Of a DNA stretch of 40,277 nucleotides, positions 16,101 to 23,301 are shown piece by piece (positions within the stretch are counted from its first letter, which is position 1; the number at the start of each line of letters is the position of its first letter). Both the position numbers and the translations under genes were made by a program. Below the pieces are notes generated by a model, which saw only the letters and a program-made list of their open reading frames with translations, did no database searches and was not told the origin of the DNA. The stretch is from a virus. The stretch lies in the IMG/VR virus record IMGVR_UViG_3300033153_010024, positions 1 through 40,277 of that record; one strand, written 5' to 3'.

Positions 16101-16216
16101 GTTTTTTCCTCCAAAAAACGTGTTTTCTGAATATTTTCACCGTTTTTCCGTCACTTCATCACAGAAAAAACGTTTTTCCACGGTTTTTCCCCGTTTTTTC
16201 GACGCTTCCCGCGTAT
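16101..16216. repeat. A/T-rich gap with CGTTTTTCC-like repeats
   Basis: A 116-base stretch without a gene. On the plus strand five short units of the type (A/C)CG(T/G)TTTTTCC recur between 16105 and 16200, two of them nearly back to back (16168-16189). On the minus strand AAAATATTC near 16127-16136 could be a TATA box for the zinc protein. Possible regulator-binding or packaging-related site. Confidence 0.45.
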
Positions 16217-16429
16217 TCACTCAAGACGCCCGTGAGCCTCCCTCCAGGTCTCCCCCTCCGACGTGAAATACGCTCCACACGCCTCACACTGGAACAACTT
16301 GCTGTCCGGAGTCCCCTTCTTCCCCGCCACGCCGACACGCGTTATATGGATAACCTCGCCGCACGGGTAGTGGACGCCTTTTATCCACGCACCGGGGCAG
16401 CAGATAAACTTCGGGTCAAACACCATCAC
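16217..16429 (-). CDS. Zinc ribbon protein after terminase
   Basis: 70 residues. CCPGAWIKGVHYPCGEVIHI and FQCEACGAYF supply two Cys pairs of a ribbon. The GTG at 16429 overlaps the terminase stop by 4 bases; the ATG that follows is equally possible, with GGAGG 8 bases upstream of it. Small zinc proteins next to terminases may act as HNH-like or DNA-binding partners, but no HNH residues are seen here. Confidence 0.6.
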   Translation of the reverse strand: MMVFDPKFICCPGAWIKGVHYPCGEVIHITRVGVAGKKGTPDSKLFQCEACGAYFTSEGETWREAHGRLE

Positions 16430-17751
16430 CTTCTCCTCCTACCTGTTGAAGCCGTCGGGCCGCCTGTCACCCTACCGCTGAACACGCCCCACACCGCCAG
16501 CCCGAGGCTTATCACACAGTCGTCATGGATGCCGCTTGGGGCGTTGTACCGTATCCTGCCGCTCGGCAGTATATCATACTCGAACGCCTCAAGCTCGTCA
16601 ACCAACACCTTCACCCGCGGATCCGGGACGCGTTCACCGCCGACAACCTTCCCTGGGATGGTTATGCTACCCTGGTCTAGCGCTATGTTGAGGGTGTTAA
16701 CGAGGTTCGCCTTCGACTGGTTGGTGAACTTGTAGTCACGCATCAGTAGTCCCCGCCGAGTTAGGTGGTCGTAGCTGCTCGCACCGATGCCCTGTGCGTC
16801 TATCACCATTACTCCGGGATATGCCTGTGCAAACGTATATATTCTATCCTCTATGTCGGGCCAGTTTAACGTGTTGAACCTGTCGAAGCCGCGGAGATGC
16901 CCGTCGCCGTCCATGGCGGTTAACACCGTCCAGTCCTGCGTCTTAGCCACGTCACACCCGGTAACGTAGAACTTACCCGGCTCCGCCGCGCCAAGCTCAC
17001 CGGCGATACAGTTATAGATGTTCCGGAACACGGAGCCCTCCCCCTTGAGGAAGTGGGCGTATATCTCCTGCCGCTTGGTGAGGTAGTCCATCCCACTCGC
17101 GATGTCGTCTATGCTGCTCTTCTTCAGGTAGCCGCCGCGCTCCACCGTGTTCTCGTAGCTCGTGAACTGCCAGCTCTTATACGCGGGCCAGTTCACCGGG
17201 TCCTGTCCGCGCATGCACATCTGGTAGAACCAGCCGCGCCCCTTCGGCGTCCCGATGGCGAAGAGCCATCCGTCTCGGTCTATGAGGCTGGGGGCGAGTT
17301 CCTCGCCGTACCGGTTTCCGGGGAAGCTGCCCGCCTCGTCTATTACGAGTCCGTCCAACCCGCTTCCGCGGAGGCTGTCCTCCGTGTTTGCGCTGTGGAA
17401 GTATATCTCGGTGCCGTCCTGTAGCTGGATGTACCAGATTACCTTGTTTCTCTCGCGTATATCGTAGAAGAAGTCGGGGGGCGTTACCTTTCTTATTGTC
17501 TGGCTCGCCGGCGTAAGCTCCTTGTTGATGCTCGCCACCCACCAGAACAGCTCCGTGTCCTGCCGTATTGCGTCCCTCAGCAGGATTGTCCAGCCTAGCT
17601 CGGTTTTCCCGAATCTGCGTCCCGCGCTCACGAACTTGAAGCGGTGCGGGTCGCACATTATCTCCCACTGTTTGGGGTGCGCCTTCCAGACGAACGCCTC
17701 GCTATCCAGGCGCCTCCACGTCATCTGTTGCCTTGGCAAGCTGCTCCTCAC
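16426..17751 (-). CDS. terL: Terminase large subunit
   Basis: 441 residues from the GTG at 17751 (an ATG at 17724 is also plausible). The ATPase half has Walker A AGRRFGKT at 43-50 and Walker B GLVIDEA near 134-140. The nuclease half has the acidic residues in TGCDVAKTQDWT (D267), VMVIDAQGIG (D318) and GIHDDC near 415. It cuts and pumps viral DNA into the prohead. It overlaps the small terminase at its start. Confidence 0.93.
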   Translation of the reverse strand: MRSSLPRQQMTWRRLDSEAFVWKAHPKQWEIMCDPHRFKFVSAGRRFGKTELGWTILLRDAIRQDTELFWWVASINKELTPASQTIRKVTPPDFFYDIRERNKVIWYIQLQDGTEIYFHSANTEDSLRGSGLDGLVIDEAGSFPGNRYGEELAPSLIDRDGWLFAIGTPKGRGWFYQMCMRGQDPVNWPAYKSWQFTSYENTVERGGYLKKSSIDDIASGMDYLTKRQEIYAHFLKGEGSVFRNIYNCIAGELGAAEPGKFYVTGCDVAKTQDWTVLTAMDGDGHLRGFDRFNTLNWPDIEDRIYTFAQAYPGVMVIDAQGIGASSYDHLTRRGLLMRDYKFTNQSKANLVNTLNIALDQGSITIPGKVVGGERVPDPRVKVLVDELEAFEYDILPSGRIRYNAPSGIHDDCVISLGLAVWGVFSGRVTGGPTASTGRRRR

Positions 17752-18187
17752 TCGGTGGAACTATGACGAACCGGTGCTCTATCGCGCCATCCGCCTCTAT
17801 CGTCTGCTCGATTTTTCGGGGCACCGCTATCTTTATGAGTCCCTCCCTGTACCGCATCGCGGTGGCTAGGTCGCCCTGGCTCCGCGCCGTCATGATGTCC
17901 TCAAGCTGGTCGTCTATCATGCGTTCCTTGAACTCGTTGAAAGCCATCGTCTTGCGGTACTCGTAGAGCGTCCTCCGGTGTATCCCCAGCTCCCGGGCTA
18001 TCTCGCTGTACGTGGCCCCCTCTATGACGCGTTCAACTATGTACGGCGTGAATATGTGCGCCCGCTCCTCCATGTCGTTTATCCAGTGAAACTTCTTCCT
18101 TTCAAGCGGCGTGCCCCTCGTCGCGTCCGTCGCCCACGGGTTCTCCCCGCCCTCCGCGTCGTACCGCGGCACCCTCTTTCTAGTCAA
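17702..18187 (-). CDS. terS: Terminase small subunit
   Basis: 161 residues from a TTG at 18187 (GGTGG 7 bases upstream; an in-frame TTG at 18202 would overlap the gene before). A helix-turn-helix lies near residues 55-80 (GATYSEIARELGIHRRTLYE), as expected for DNA recognition, followed by a helical region (FNEFKERMIDDQLEDIMTAR). Its position immediately before the large subunit supports the call. Confidence 0.8.
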   Translation of the reverse strand: MTRKRVPRYDAEGGENPWATDATRGTPLERKKFHWINDMEERAHIFTPYIVERVIEGATYSEIARELGIHRRTLYEYRKTMAFNEFKERMIDDQLEDIMTARSQGDLATAMRYREGLIKIAVPRKIEQTIEADGAIEHRFVIVPPSEEQLAKATDDVEAPG

Positions 18188-18188
18188 C

Positions 18189-18464
18189 TCATATCCACCC
18201 AAACAGTTTAAACAGGTTCACCAAACCCAGTATGAACGTCAACGCCGAGCCGCCCAGCACCCACTTCACCCAGCCCTTAGTGGTTTTCCACTCCGTCTCC
18301 ATGCGGGTGAAGCCCAGCTCCAGTTTATGGTGACACTCGTTGAGGACGTAGTAGCTTTTCTGGAGGGCGTTATAGTTTCCAGCCAGCTCGGTGATTCGTT
18401 CATCCAGGTTGTATAGTTTTTCAGTGATCACGGCTATATGTTTCTCGTTTTCCGTTGAATCCAT
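18189..18464 (-). CDS. XhlA/BhlA-like protein, coiled coil plus membrane segment
   Basis: 91 residues. The N-terminal 55 residues are a coiled coil (VITEKLYNLDERITELAGNY); a single membrane helix lies at about 68-88 (GSALTFILGLVNLFKLFGW). This matches hemolysin XhlA-like proteins found in phage lysis modules. Another membrane protein is encoded two genes upstream, so the pair could serve release or entry. Confidence 0.65.
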   Translation of the reverse strand: MDSTENEKHIAVITEKLYNLDERITELAGNYNALQKSYYVLNECHHKLELGFTRMETEWKTTKGWVKWVLGGSALTFILGLVNLFKLFGWI

Positions 18465-18661
18465 TGTGGCTCCTCTACGTGTCTCTGCAGACTCCCTTCT
18501 CCGTATGCGTTACTCAGGACTTCCCCCCGCGCATATTTCAGGTACTCCGGCGTAACGGCTTCCCCGAACCGCTCCACCAGCTTCTGTTCCAATTGGTCCG
18601 GCGTGAGCAGGTTTACCGACTCCGCTAGACGCGTGTCCCGATAGGCTAGCCGGCTCAGCAA
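18434..18661 (-). CDS. Hypothetical 75-residue helical protein
   Basis: The first usable start is a TTG at 18661. The content is charged and helical (LTPDQLEQKLVERFGEAVTP). It overlaps the XhlA-like gene by 31 bases. No family is recognised, and the open frame upstream of the TTG is very basic. Confidence 0.5.
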   Translation of the reverse strand: MLSRLAYRDTRLAESVNLLTPDQLEQKLVERFGEAVTPEYLKYARGEVLSNAYGEGSLQRHVEEPQWIQRKTRNI

Positions 18662-18707
18662 TCTTTTCAGGTACCGGCGTTGCCGCGCCTCTCTGCTTCG
18701 GCGCCCC

Positions 18708-18971
18708 CTACGCGTCAGGTTTCCAGCCCTCTATCAGGTTCTCTATGATGTCGGGGAACAGGTACCCGAAGGCGTAGGCGGTTAAACGATCCTTTCCTAG
18801 CTCCCACGTGAGCCACCCGCCTACGGCGCCGAGCCCGAGGGCCACCAGGGTTCCCTCCATCTTGGCGTGAGGCCATTCTTTCCTGTTGAGGCGCTGCACC
18901 AGTATCCTTGACGCTGCGCCCACGGTCCCGGCTATTATCAAGAGTCCCAGGTTTATCATCCACGGCTGCAT
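18708..18971 (-). CDS. Two-helix membrane protein, holin candidate
   Basis: 87 residues, ATG at 18971 with GGTGAT upstream. Hydrophobic helices at about 4-25 (MINLGLLIIAGTVGAASRIL) and 40-58 (TLVALGLGAVGGWLTW) with a charged loop between them. Small size and neighbourhood fit a holin, but archaeal viruses often lyse by other means. Confidence 0.6.
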   Translation of the reverse strand: MQPWMINLGLLIIAGTVGAASRILVQRLNRKEWPHAKMEGTLVALGLGAVGGWLTWELGKDRLTAYAFGYLFPDIIENLIEGWKPDA

Positions 18972-19016
18972 AGTATCACCTAACCCCGCGTCAACCTCTG
19001 TACAGGGAGCGGGGGT

Positions 19017-19364
19017 TTACCTGTGAGAGGCTCTTTCCTCCAGCCACACGGCCGCGGATATGCGCCCACCCTCCGTGCTGCGCAGATTCATCGCGGGAGT
19101 CCCGGCGGCGCCCTCAGGCTGACCCGAGAAAACGTTGACAGCCTCATACTGCCCCAGATCAACGAGCCGCCCATTTTCAGCCACACCCCAACCCCACCAA
19201 CCTGAGCCCGGCGACCCGCTCACCCGCGGCTCAAGCACAAGCCCACAGTTAGGGCAGACAAGCTCCCAGTCACAGCACCACGCCATGGTGCCGACGCCGC
19301 ACTCGGGGCACGAGTCACCCGCGTAACAGGCTTCCTCGCCGTAGTAACCGTAAGGCTGCAGCAC
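19017..19364 (-). CDS. TFIIB-like zinc ribbon protein
   Basis: 115 residues from the GTG at 19364, which lies about 28 bases after a strong TATA box; an upstream ATG at 19400 lies within the TATA box and is rejected. CPECGVGTMAWCCDWELVCPNCG reads like the zinc ribbon of transcription factor B (C-x2-C...C-x2-C followed by GLVLEPR). No cyclin repeats follow, so it is at most a ribbon-only analogue that might affect transcription or merely share the fold. Confidence 0.6.
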   Translation of the reverse strand: MLQPYGYYGEEACYAGDSCPECGVGTMAWCCDWELVCPNCGLVLEPRVSGSPGSGWWGWGVAENGRLVDLGQYEAVNVFSGQPEGAAGTPAMNLRSTEGGRISAAVWLEERASHR

Positions 19365-19383
19365 AACCCCTCTACATATATGT

Positions 19384-19400
19384 ATAAATATATAAATCAT
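19384..19400 (-). promoter_or_regulatory. TATA box for the zinc ribbon gene
   Basis: Minus strand TTATATATTT and overlapping A/T-rich sequence centre about 27 bases before the GTG at 19364, which predicts a nearly leaderless RNA. The stretch also holds the T-run (GGGTTTTTT) that can end the upstream transcript. Confidence 0.6.
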
Positions 19401-19420
19401 TTATATATTTACAAAAAACC

Positions 19421-19744
19421 CTATATAGTTTTACCGTAAAACATTTTTCTCCGACGCTCTCTATACTCATCCATATACCTCAACATATAGAGCCTCCGAT
19501 CCTCCTCCAACCCCCTCCTACACTCGTCACAATACAGCCTCGGCCTACCACGCCCAGCATAAGGAAACTCCCCCCCACACACCACACACACCAAAACACG
19601 GGAAGGCTTACTCTCACGCTCCTCCCTAAGACATTCCTCCCGTCTCTCCCTGCACCCGTCACAAATCTCACGCGGACGCCCACGCCCACCATACACAATC
19701 GGAGCCCCACAAAACCGACAATAACTAAACCTAAGAAGCCTCAT
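19421..19744 (-). CDS. Tandem zinc finger protein
   Basis: 107 residues from the ATG at 19744, preceded by GGTGG; a longer frame to 19792 is probably leader. Two copies of the motif C-x2-C-x(10)-GRGRP-x3-C-x2-C occur (CRFCGAPI...GRGRPREICDGC and CVVCGGEF...GRGRPRLYCDEC). The tail is a charged helix. Likely a nucleic-acid-binding regulator. Confidence 0.7.
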   Translation of the reverse strand: MRLLRFSYCRFCGAPIVYGGRGRPREICDGCRERREECLREERESKPSRVLVCVVCGGEFPYAGRGRPRLYCDECRRGLEEDRRLYMLRYMDEYRERRRKMFYGKTI

Positions 19745-20057
19745 ACACCCACCAAACAACAACACCACACCAACATAAAAAGCTATCCCCAAAACCCACC
19801 AAAAAACACCCCCAACAAAAAAACCCCAAAACAGACACCACGACTCTCCTGGCTTTCAGTTTCTTTTGACACTTGTGTGTGCCTTCGGCCTTGGTGTGGG
19901 TGGGTTCCTTGTGGGCGTTGGGGTTTTCCTGGTTTTTTGTGGGTGGGTCTGTGTGTGGGTGGGCCCTGGGGGTGTTATGCTGGCTGGGTGTGTGCGTGGT
20001 GGTGTGAGATGATGGGCTGGGACGGGGAACAGGGAAAAAGGGGAGGAAAAAGGGGTG
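19745..20057. other. Gene-poor strand-composition switch region
   Basis: About 310 bases with no convincing gene. To about 19845 the plus strand is A/C-rich (CCAAAACCCACC, CAACAAAAAAACCCC); from about 19860 to 20030 it is G/T-rich with GGGTGGG blocks (19943-19974). Partial inverted similarity links the halves. It holds the promoter of the leftward zinc finger gene (CATAAAAAG near 19774-19782). It could be a replication origin or only the meeting point of transcription directions. Confidence 0.4.
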
Positions 20058-20222
20058 CTAGTATGCGTCTACTACGCCGTGCCTGGATATGCGCCGCACT
20101 TCCGCGAGGGTTGTCAGGCGCCTGGTGACAAACTTGTAGCGGGGTTCGTGGGTTTCATGGGTTTTAGCTGGTATGAGTTCGACGCCGTAGACGGGGTATA
20201 GCTTATAGCTCAGCTTCTCCAT
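20058..20222 (-). CDS. Small basic protein from leaderless RNA
   Basis: 54 residues (starts MEKLSYKLYPVYGVELIPAK), ATG at 20222. A TATA box CTTAAATAA centred near 20248 lies 26 bases before the ATG. The end is rich in Arg and His. C4T5-type runs follow the stop (20034-20057) and may terminate the RNA. Family unknown. Confidence 0.65.
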   Translation of the reverse strand: MEKLSYKLYPVYGVELIPAKTHETHEPRYKFVTRRLTTLAEVRRISRHGVVDAY

Positions 20223-20242
20223 GGTGATACACGCGTCGTGGT

Positions 20243-20307
20243 TTTATTTAAGGTTTACGGGGTGGCCCCGGAGAAACGGGGGAAGAGGCGGGGGAAACAT
20301 ATATATA
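20243..20307. promoter_or_regulatory. Divergent TATA promoters
   Basis: A leftward box (minus CCTTAAATAAA, 20243-20253) drives the 54-residue gene. A rightward box (ACATATATATAC, 20297-20308) lies about 28 bases before the ATG at 20332. Both predict leaderless transcripts. Confidence 0.65.
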
Positions 20308-20331
20308 CGTGGCGGACGTAGTGACATAACG

Positions 20332-20814
20332 ATGAAGAAGGATAACGTGGTGAAGGTGCGTGAAACCGCTACCCTGCCGCCACCGCGCAGCGGAAGCTTC
20401 CGCGACATAGGGAAGGGGCAGCCGACGCGCTGCGTGTTGCCGGTGGGCTCTGAGCTGATCCACGTGTCAACCTGGGGGGAGCTGGCGGCCTTCGCGCCGG
20501 TGGTCACTTGCTTCTCGTCGGAGCCGGTGCTGGTGGGATCCGTATACCGGTTCACCGTGACGGCCCCCGTGGTGGGGTACGTGTACGGTGACGGGGAGAC
20601 CAGGGTTGACCTCGGGGAGTACGGGGACTGTTTCCTGATCGAGTATATCGGGGAGTACCGTGGCGGCAGCAGTATCCTGGTGGACAGCGTCGGGAGGGTG
20701 GTGGATCGCTTCAAAGTGTTTTCCCCCGTGGATGAACGGTACGGGGAGTACCGGCGGTGGGACGAGGCTCCCCACATATGGGGGGACGGGGTGCGTGTCG
20801 TGGATGAGGGCTAG
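20332..20814 (+). CDS. Hypothetical 160-residue protein
   Basis: The ATG at 20332 is chosen because of the TATA box 28 bases upstream; the frame is open further upstream across that box. The protein has a Pro/Arg-rich N terminus and a beta-rich body (VVGYVYGDGETRVDLGEYGD). It is the only rightward gene in its neighbourhood and converges with the small leftward operon ending at 20820. No family recognised. Confidence 0.65.
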   Translation: MKKDNVVKVRETATLPPPRSGSFRDIGKGQPTRCVLPVGSELIHVSTWGELAAFAPVVTCFSSEPVLVGSVYRFTVTAPVVGYVYGDGETRVDLGEYGDCFLIEYIGEYRGGSSILVDSVGRVVDRFKVFSPVDERYGEYRRWDEAPHIWGDGVRVVDEG

Positions 20815-20819
20815 CTGTT

Positions 20820-21011
20820 TCAATCCACGTTTCCCCGGAGAAGGGGGGTGTTCCCCGTGTTGGTGTCTAGGCCCTGCGGGGCGTAGGGCTTAAAGAAAGA
20901 GGGGTTTACCAGAGAAGCGGTTTGACCTGCTTCATCCACCACTTCAACACAGGCAGCATGAAGAGGACGAAAGAGAGGAGACTCGAAGGGGTGATCATTT
21001 TTCCGCTTCAC
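20820..21011 (-). CDS. Hypothetical 63-residue protein, end of zinc operon
   Basis: The GTG at 21011 overlaps the TGA of the gene before it by 4 bases, as do the other junctions of this operon; that is the main support. The sequence (starts MKRKNDHPFESPLFRPLHAA) shows no motif. Confidence 0.4.
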   Translation of the reverse strand: MKRKNDHPFESPLFRPLHAACVEVVDEAGQTASLVNPSFFKPYAPQGLDTNTGNTPLLRGNVD

Positions 21012-21184
21012 CCGGTATCTGACTTTATGGGTTCTGATTCTTTTTCACCGCAGTCAAGGCAGGTCAAAACAGCCGTGAGTTTAGGAGAAGTATTAAACCC
21101 GCTAACCGATATAGTGAAACCGTCAATACAAACGACCGTGTTTGTGCTTCCGCAGTTCCTGCAAGGATCACCTGTTTTCAACAC
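21008..21184 (-). CDS. Zinc ribbon protein
   Basis: 58 residues from GTG at 21184 (a TTG at 21181, overlapping the stop before it by 4 bases, is an alternative). CRNCGS and CLDCGE form two Cys pairs about 30 residues apart with a beta-rich stretch between, a typical zinc ribbon. Likely DNA or protein binding; no enzyme signature. Confidence 0.65.
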   Translation of the reverse strand: MLKTGDPCRNCGSTNTVVCIDGFTISVSGFNTSPKLTAVLTCLDCGEKESEPIKSDTG

Positions 21185-21312
21185 GTTTCTCCCTTCTCCT
21201 CGTCGGCTTCCCTCACCGGCACCTTGTACCGGCACCGTGGACACGTAGCGTAGTACCGCTGGGATCCGCCGTAGCTCCACGTATAGCCACAGTGATTACA
21301 GCGCAGCCTCAC
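21178..21312 (-). CDS. Minimal zinc ribbon protein, 44 residues
   Basis: GTG at 21312 overlaps the preceding TGA by 4 bases. CNHCGYTWSY and CPRCRYKVPV give a complete C-x2-C...C-x2-C ribbon in only 44 residues. It is the second gene of a four-gene leftward operon. Confidence 0.65.
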   Translation of the reverse strand: MRLRCNHCGYTWSYGGSQRYYATCPRCRYKVPVREADEEKGETC

Positions 21313-21602
21313 CGTGCGTTCTCCTCCGCCTTGATCTTCTCCGCGAGGGCCAGTATCGCTCTCTTTGCCTGTGGGCTCAACACGCCCCAGTTGCCGAACT
21401 CTGCGGCGGGGCCAGCCCCATCGAAATATGTAATCTCTTCCTTATAGTCGAGTTCTATATCCCATGCGCTAGAAGCCGCGTACTCCGCCATGGCCTCAGC
21501 TTCTTCATCGTTGCGGGCGATCACGGTTACGCCGCCCACGATGCTCCATTCATACCGTTTCCAGGGGCTTCTTACTCCCTTTTCTTCTCCTTCGGTCTTC
21601 AT
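21309..21602 (-). CDS. Hypothetical 97-residue protein, first gene of zinc operon
   Basis: ATG at 21602, 28 bases after a TATA box (CCTTAAATAG, 21626-21635), so a leaderless RNA is predicted. WSIVGGVTVIARNDEEAEAM looks like a beta hairpin and helix, followed by an acidic stretch (SSAWDIELDYKEEITYFDGA) and a C-terminal helix. No family recognised. Confidence 0.65.
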   Translation of the reverse strand: MKTEGEEKGVRSPWKRYEWSIVGGVTVIARNDEEAEAMAEYAASSAWDIELDYKEEITYFDGAGPAAEFGNWGVLSPQAKRAILALAEKIKAEENAR

Positions 21603-21625
21603 GGATACCACTACTACCTACCTAC

Positions 21626-21635
21626 TATTTAAGGG
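21626..21635 (-). promoter_or_regulatory. TATA box of zinc operon
   Basis: Minus strand CCTTAAATAG, 28 bases before the ATG at 21602. The CCTTAAATA core also occurs before the gene at 20058-20222. Confidence 0.6.
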
Positions 21636-22076
21636 TTACGGAAGAAAAAAGAGAAAAGAGGGGCGGTTCACGTCCACGGCGCCGGGTAGAGAGGAAGCAC
21701 CATGCCCTCCGGCACCCCGTCCACCAGCCCCACGGGGAGCCCCCAGCTCCTCGGGACGGAGATAATGCTCGCGCACCGCACCCTTATCCTCATCTGTCTC
21801 CTCGAACACCAGGCCGTGGTCCCACGTGTTTTCCATGCTCGACACGATCCAGATCCTCCAACCCTTCTCCCTCGCTTCGAGAATACCCGGCTTCCAGTCC
21901 GTCGTGCCGCCGCTGTCAAACCACGAAAAAGGGTCACCATAGTTCTCCCGGTTCACCCGGTAGCTCAGGGGGTGTATCGCGAAGGACTCCAGGCCCTCCA
22001 GAACGTCGTAGGGGTCGATGAAGTCCGGCGGCGTCTCCAGGGGGATGCCGTTCACGTATACTTTTTGGTTCTTCAC
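21636..22076 (-). CDS. Hypothetical 146-residue protein
   Basis: GTG at 22076 with CGGAGA upstream and a TATA box (CTATAAATAC, 22112-22121) further up. KVYVNGIPLETPPDFIDPYD and PFSWFDSGGTTDWKPG precede a mixed domain (WRIWIVSSMENTWDHGLVFE). The C-terminal 30 residues are low-complexity Gly/Ala. Its start overlaps the frame of the next upstream ORF by over 140 bases. No family recognised. Confidence 0.6.
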   Translation of the reverse strand: MKNQKVYVNGIPLETPPDFIDPYDVLEGLESFAIHPLSYRVNRENYGDPFSWFDSGGTTDWKPGILEAREKGWRIWIVSSMENTWDHGLVFEETDEDKGAVREHYLRPEELGAPRGAGGRGAGGHGASSLPGAVDVNRPSFLFFLP

Positions 22077-22302
22077 GTTGTCTTGTCTCCGTTTCTCTTG
22101 TGTGTGTTCTGGTATTTATAGTTGTCGCTGTGGTGGGTGGTGTGGTGAGTGTCGGTTTTGGTGGGGTTTTGGTTGTGTGTTGGATATAGTATATGGTGTT
22201 TTCTATTTGCTGGGTTTTGTCGATGGCTGTGTTGAGGGTGTCGTCTAGGGTTTGTATGATTAGCTCTAGTACTGTGATTTGCTGGGTGTATTTGTTTGTC
22301 AT
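21934..22302 (-). CDS. Coiled-coil protein from leaderless RNA
   Basis: 122 residues, ATG at 22302. A TATA box CCTATAAACC (22322-22331) lies 25 bases before it. The first 45 residues are an amphipathic helix (TVLELIIQTLDDTLNTAIDK), then a Thr/Pro-rich linker. The last 45 residues run through the coding region of the gene at 21636-22076 in another frame and look like translated shadow, so the true 3' end may have shifted. Confidence 0.55.
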   Translation of the reverse strand: MTNKYTQQITVLELIIQTLDDTLNTAIDKTQQIENTIYYIQHTTKTPPKPTLTTPPTTATTINTRTHTRETETRQREEPKSIRERHPPGDAAGLHRPLRRSGGPGVLRDTPPELPGEPGELW

Positions 22303-22321
22303 GGTGTGTTGCCGGGTGTCT

Positions 22322-22418
22322 GGTTTATAGGGTTTATGGAGGGTGGCTCTGTGTCTCTGCTGTGGTTGGATGGGAAGTCTTATATAATTCTTTGCTGTAG
22401 GTGGTCGTGGATGTGAAA
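22322..22418 (+). promoter_or_regulatory. Divergent promoters; first copy of a duplicated promoter module
   Basis: The leftward TATA box is at 22322-22331; the rightward box CTTATATAATT is at 22379-22389. From 22341 to 22418 the sequence is closely similar to 23302-23376, including TGTAGGTGG and GTGGATGTG downstream of the box. In both copies the start codon comes about 27 bases after the TATA box. Confidence 0.6.
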
Positions 22419-23225
22419 ATGGAGAGAGAGTTAACGAAGAGTGAAAAAATCAGTTTAGGTACCAAAGAGATCGCTAAACGTATAAGGCGGCAGCTTAAAG
22501 AGGAGTTTCCGGGTTGTAAGTTTAGCGTGGTTATGGATCGTTATAGTGGGGGTTCATCTATTACGGTGGCTCTTATGAAGGCGGATCGTAGGGTTAAGCA
22601 GGACTTTGATAAAATCCCTGAGAACACATTGTACAACTACATAAACCGGGGGTACAGCCACTATACGAAAGATGAGTTAGAGAAAGAGCAGAACCGTAAA
22701 TATCATCAACTGGGCCACGGCCCCGGTTTCTATCATTATCAGGAATACGATGGGCGCCACTGGTGTAACGGTGTGTTCTTAACGTACCAAGGCTATATGC
22801 TCCTTAAACGGGTTTCACAGATAGCAAACCAGTATAACTATGATGACAGCGACACTATGGCTGATTATTACAGTGTAAACTTTAGTTTTAGCCTTCAACT
22901 AGGGACGTATGATAAACCGTTTATAGATGGTGAATCGTGGATTGATGATAAGGAGCTAGTTAAACGCATAGAGGTACGAGATCAAAGTTTAAAGACGTAT
23001 TACGAGGAGGAAAAACGAAGAGAAAAGATCAAAGAAATTGAACGAAAACAACGGGTCAAAGAAAACAAGGATAAACCACATATCCCTAGTGGCGCGACCC
23101 ATATAATAGACGGTTCTGGGTTAAGACCATTAATGAGAGAGGAAAGGGAATTAGGCAAACCTAAAGATAAGCTTCTTAAAAGATGGTTCAAGGACACCCC
23201 TAAAGATCACATAATAGAACTTTAA
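22413..23225 (+). CDS. LPD29-like polyvalent-protein domain protein
   Basis: 270 residues from a leaderless GTG at 22413 (28 bases after the TATA box; an ATG two codons later is possible). Residues about 18-50 (IAKRIRRQLKEEFPGCKFSV then YSGGSSITVALM) match the core of large polyvalent-protein-associated domain 29 as I know it; such domains occur in proteins delivered or made by phages and conjugative elements. The C-terminal third is a charged helix (about 190-230). It stands alone with its own promoter and T-run terminator. Confidence 0.6.
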   Translation: MKMERELTKSEKISLGTKEIAKRIRRQLKEEFPGCKFSVVMDRYSGGSSITVALMKADRRVKQDFDKIPENTLYNYINRGYSHYTKDELEKEQNRKYHQLGHGPGFYHYQEYDGRHWCNGVFLTYQGYMLLKRVSQIANQYNYDDSDTMADYYSVNFSFSLQLGTYDKPFIDGESWIDDKELVKRIEVRDQSLKTYYEEEKRREKIKEIERKQRVKENKDKPHIPSGATHIIDGSGLRPLMREERELGKPKDKLLKRWFKDTPKDHIIEL

Positions 23226-23240
23226 TCCCTATTTTTTAAA
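23226..23240 (+). terminator. T-run terminator after LPD29-like gene
   Basis: TCCCTATTTTTTAAAA follows the stop directly. It resembles the C-run, A, T-run sites of the leftward genes. Confidence 0.5.
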
Positions 23241-23301
23241 AATTCTCTATTGTATAAAAATGTTATATAGGGTTTAATTGGTTATAAAAAGGATGGGTTG
23301 G

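Noticed and set aside
19376-19400. ATG at 19400 as start of the TFIIB-like ribbon protein
   Set aside because: The codons would lie within the TATA box; the GTG at 19364 lies at the expected distance from it.
20817-20840. GTTTCAATCCACG near the end of a gene looks like the end of a CRISPR repeat
   Set aside because: Only one copy is present, with no regularly spaced repeats, spacers or cas genes nearby.
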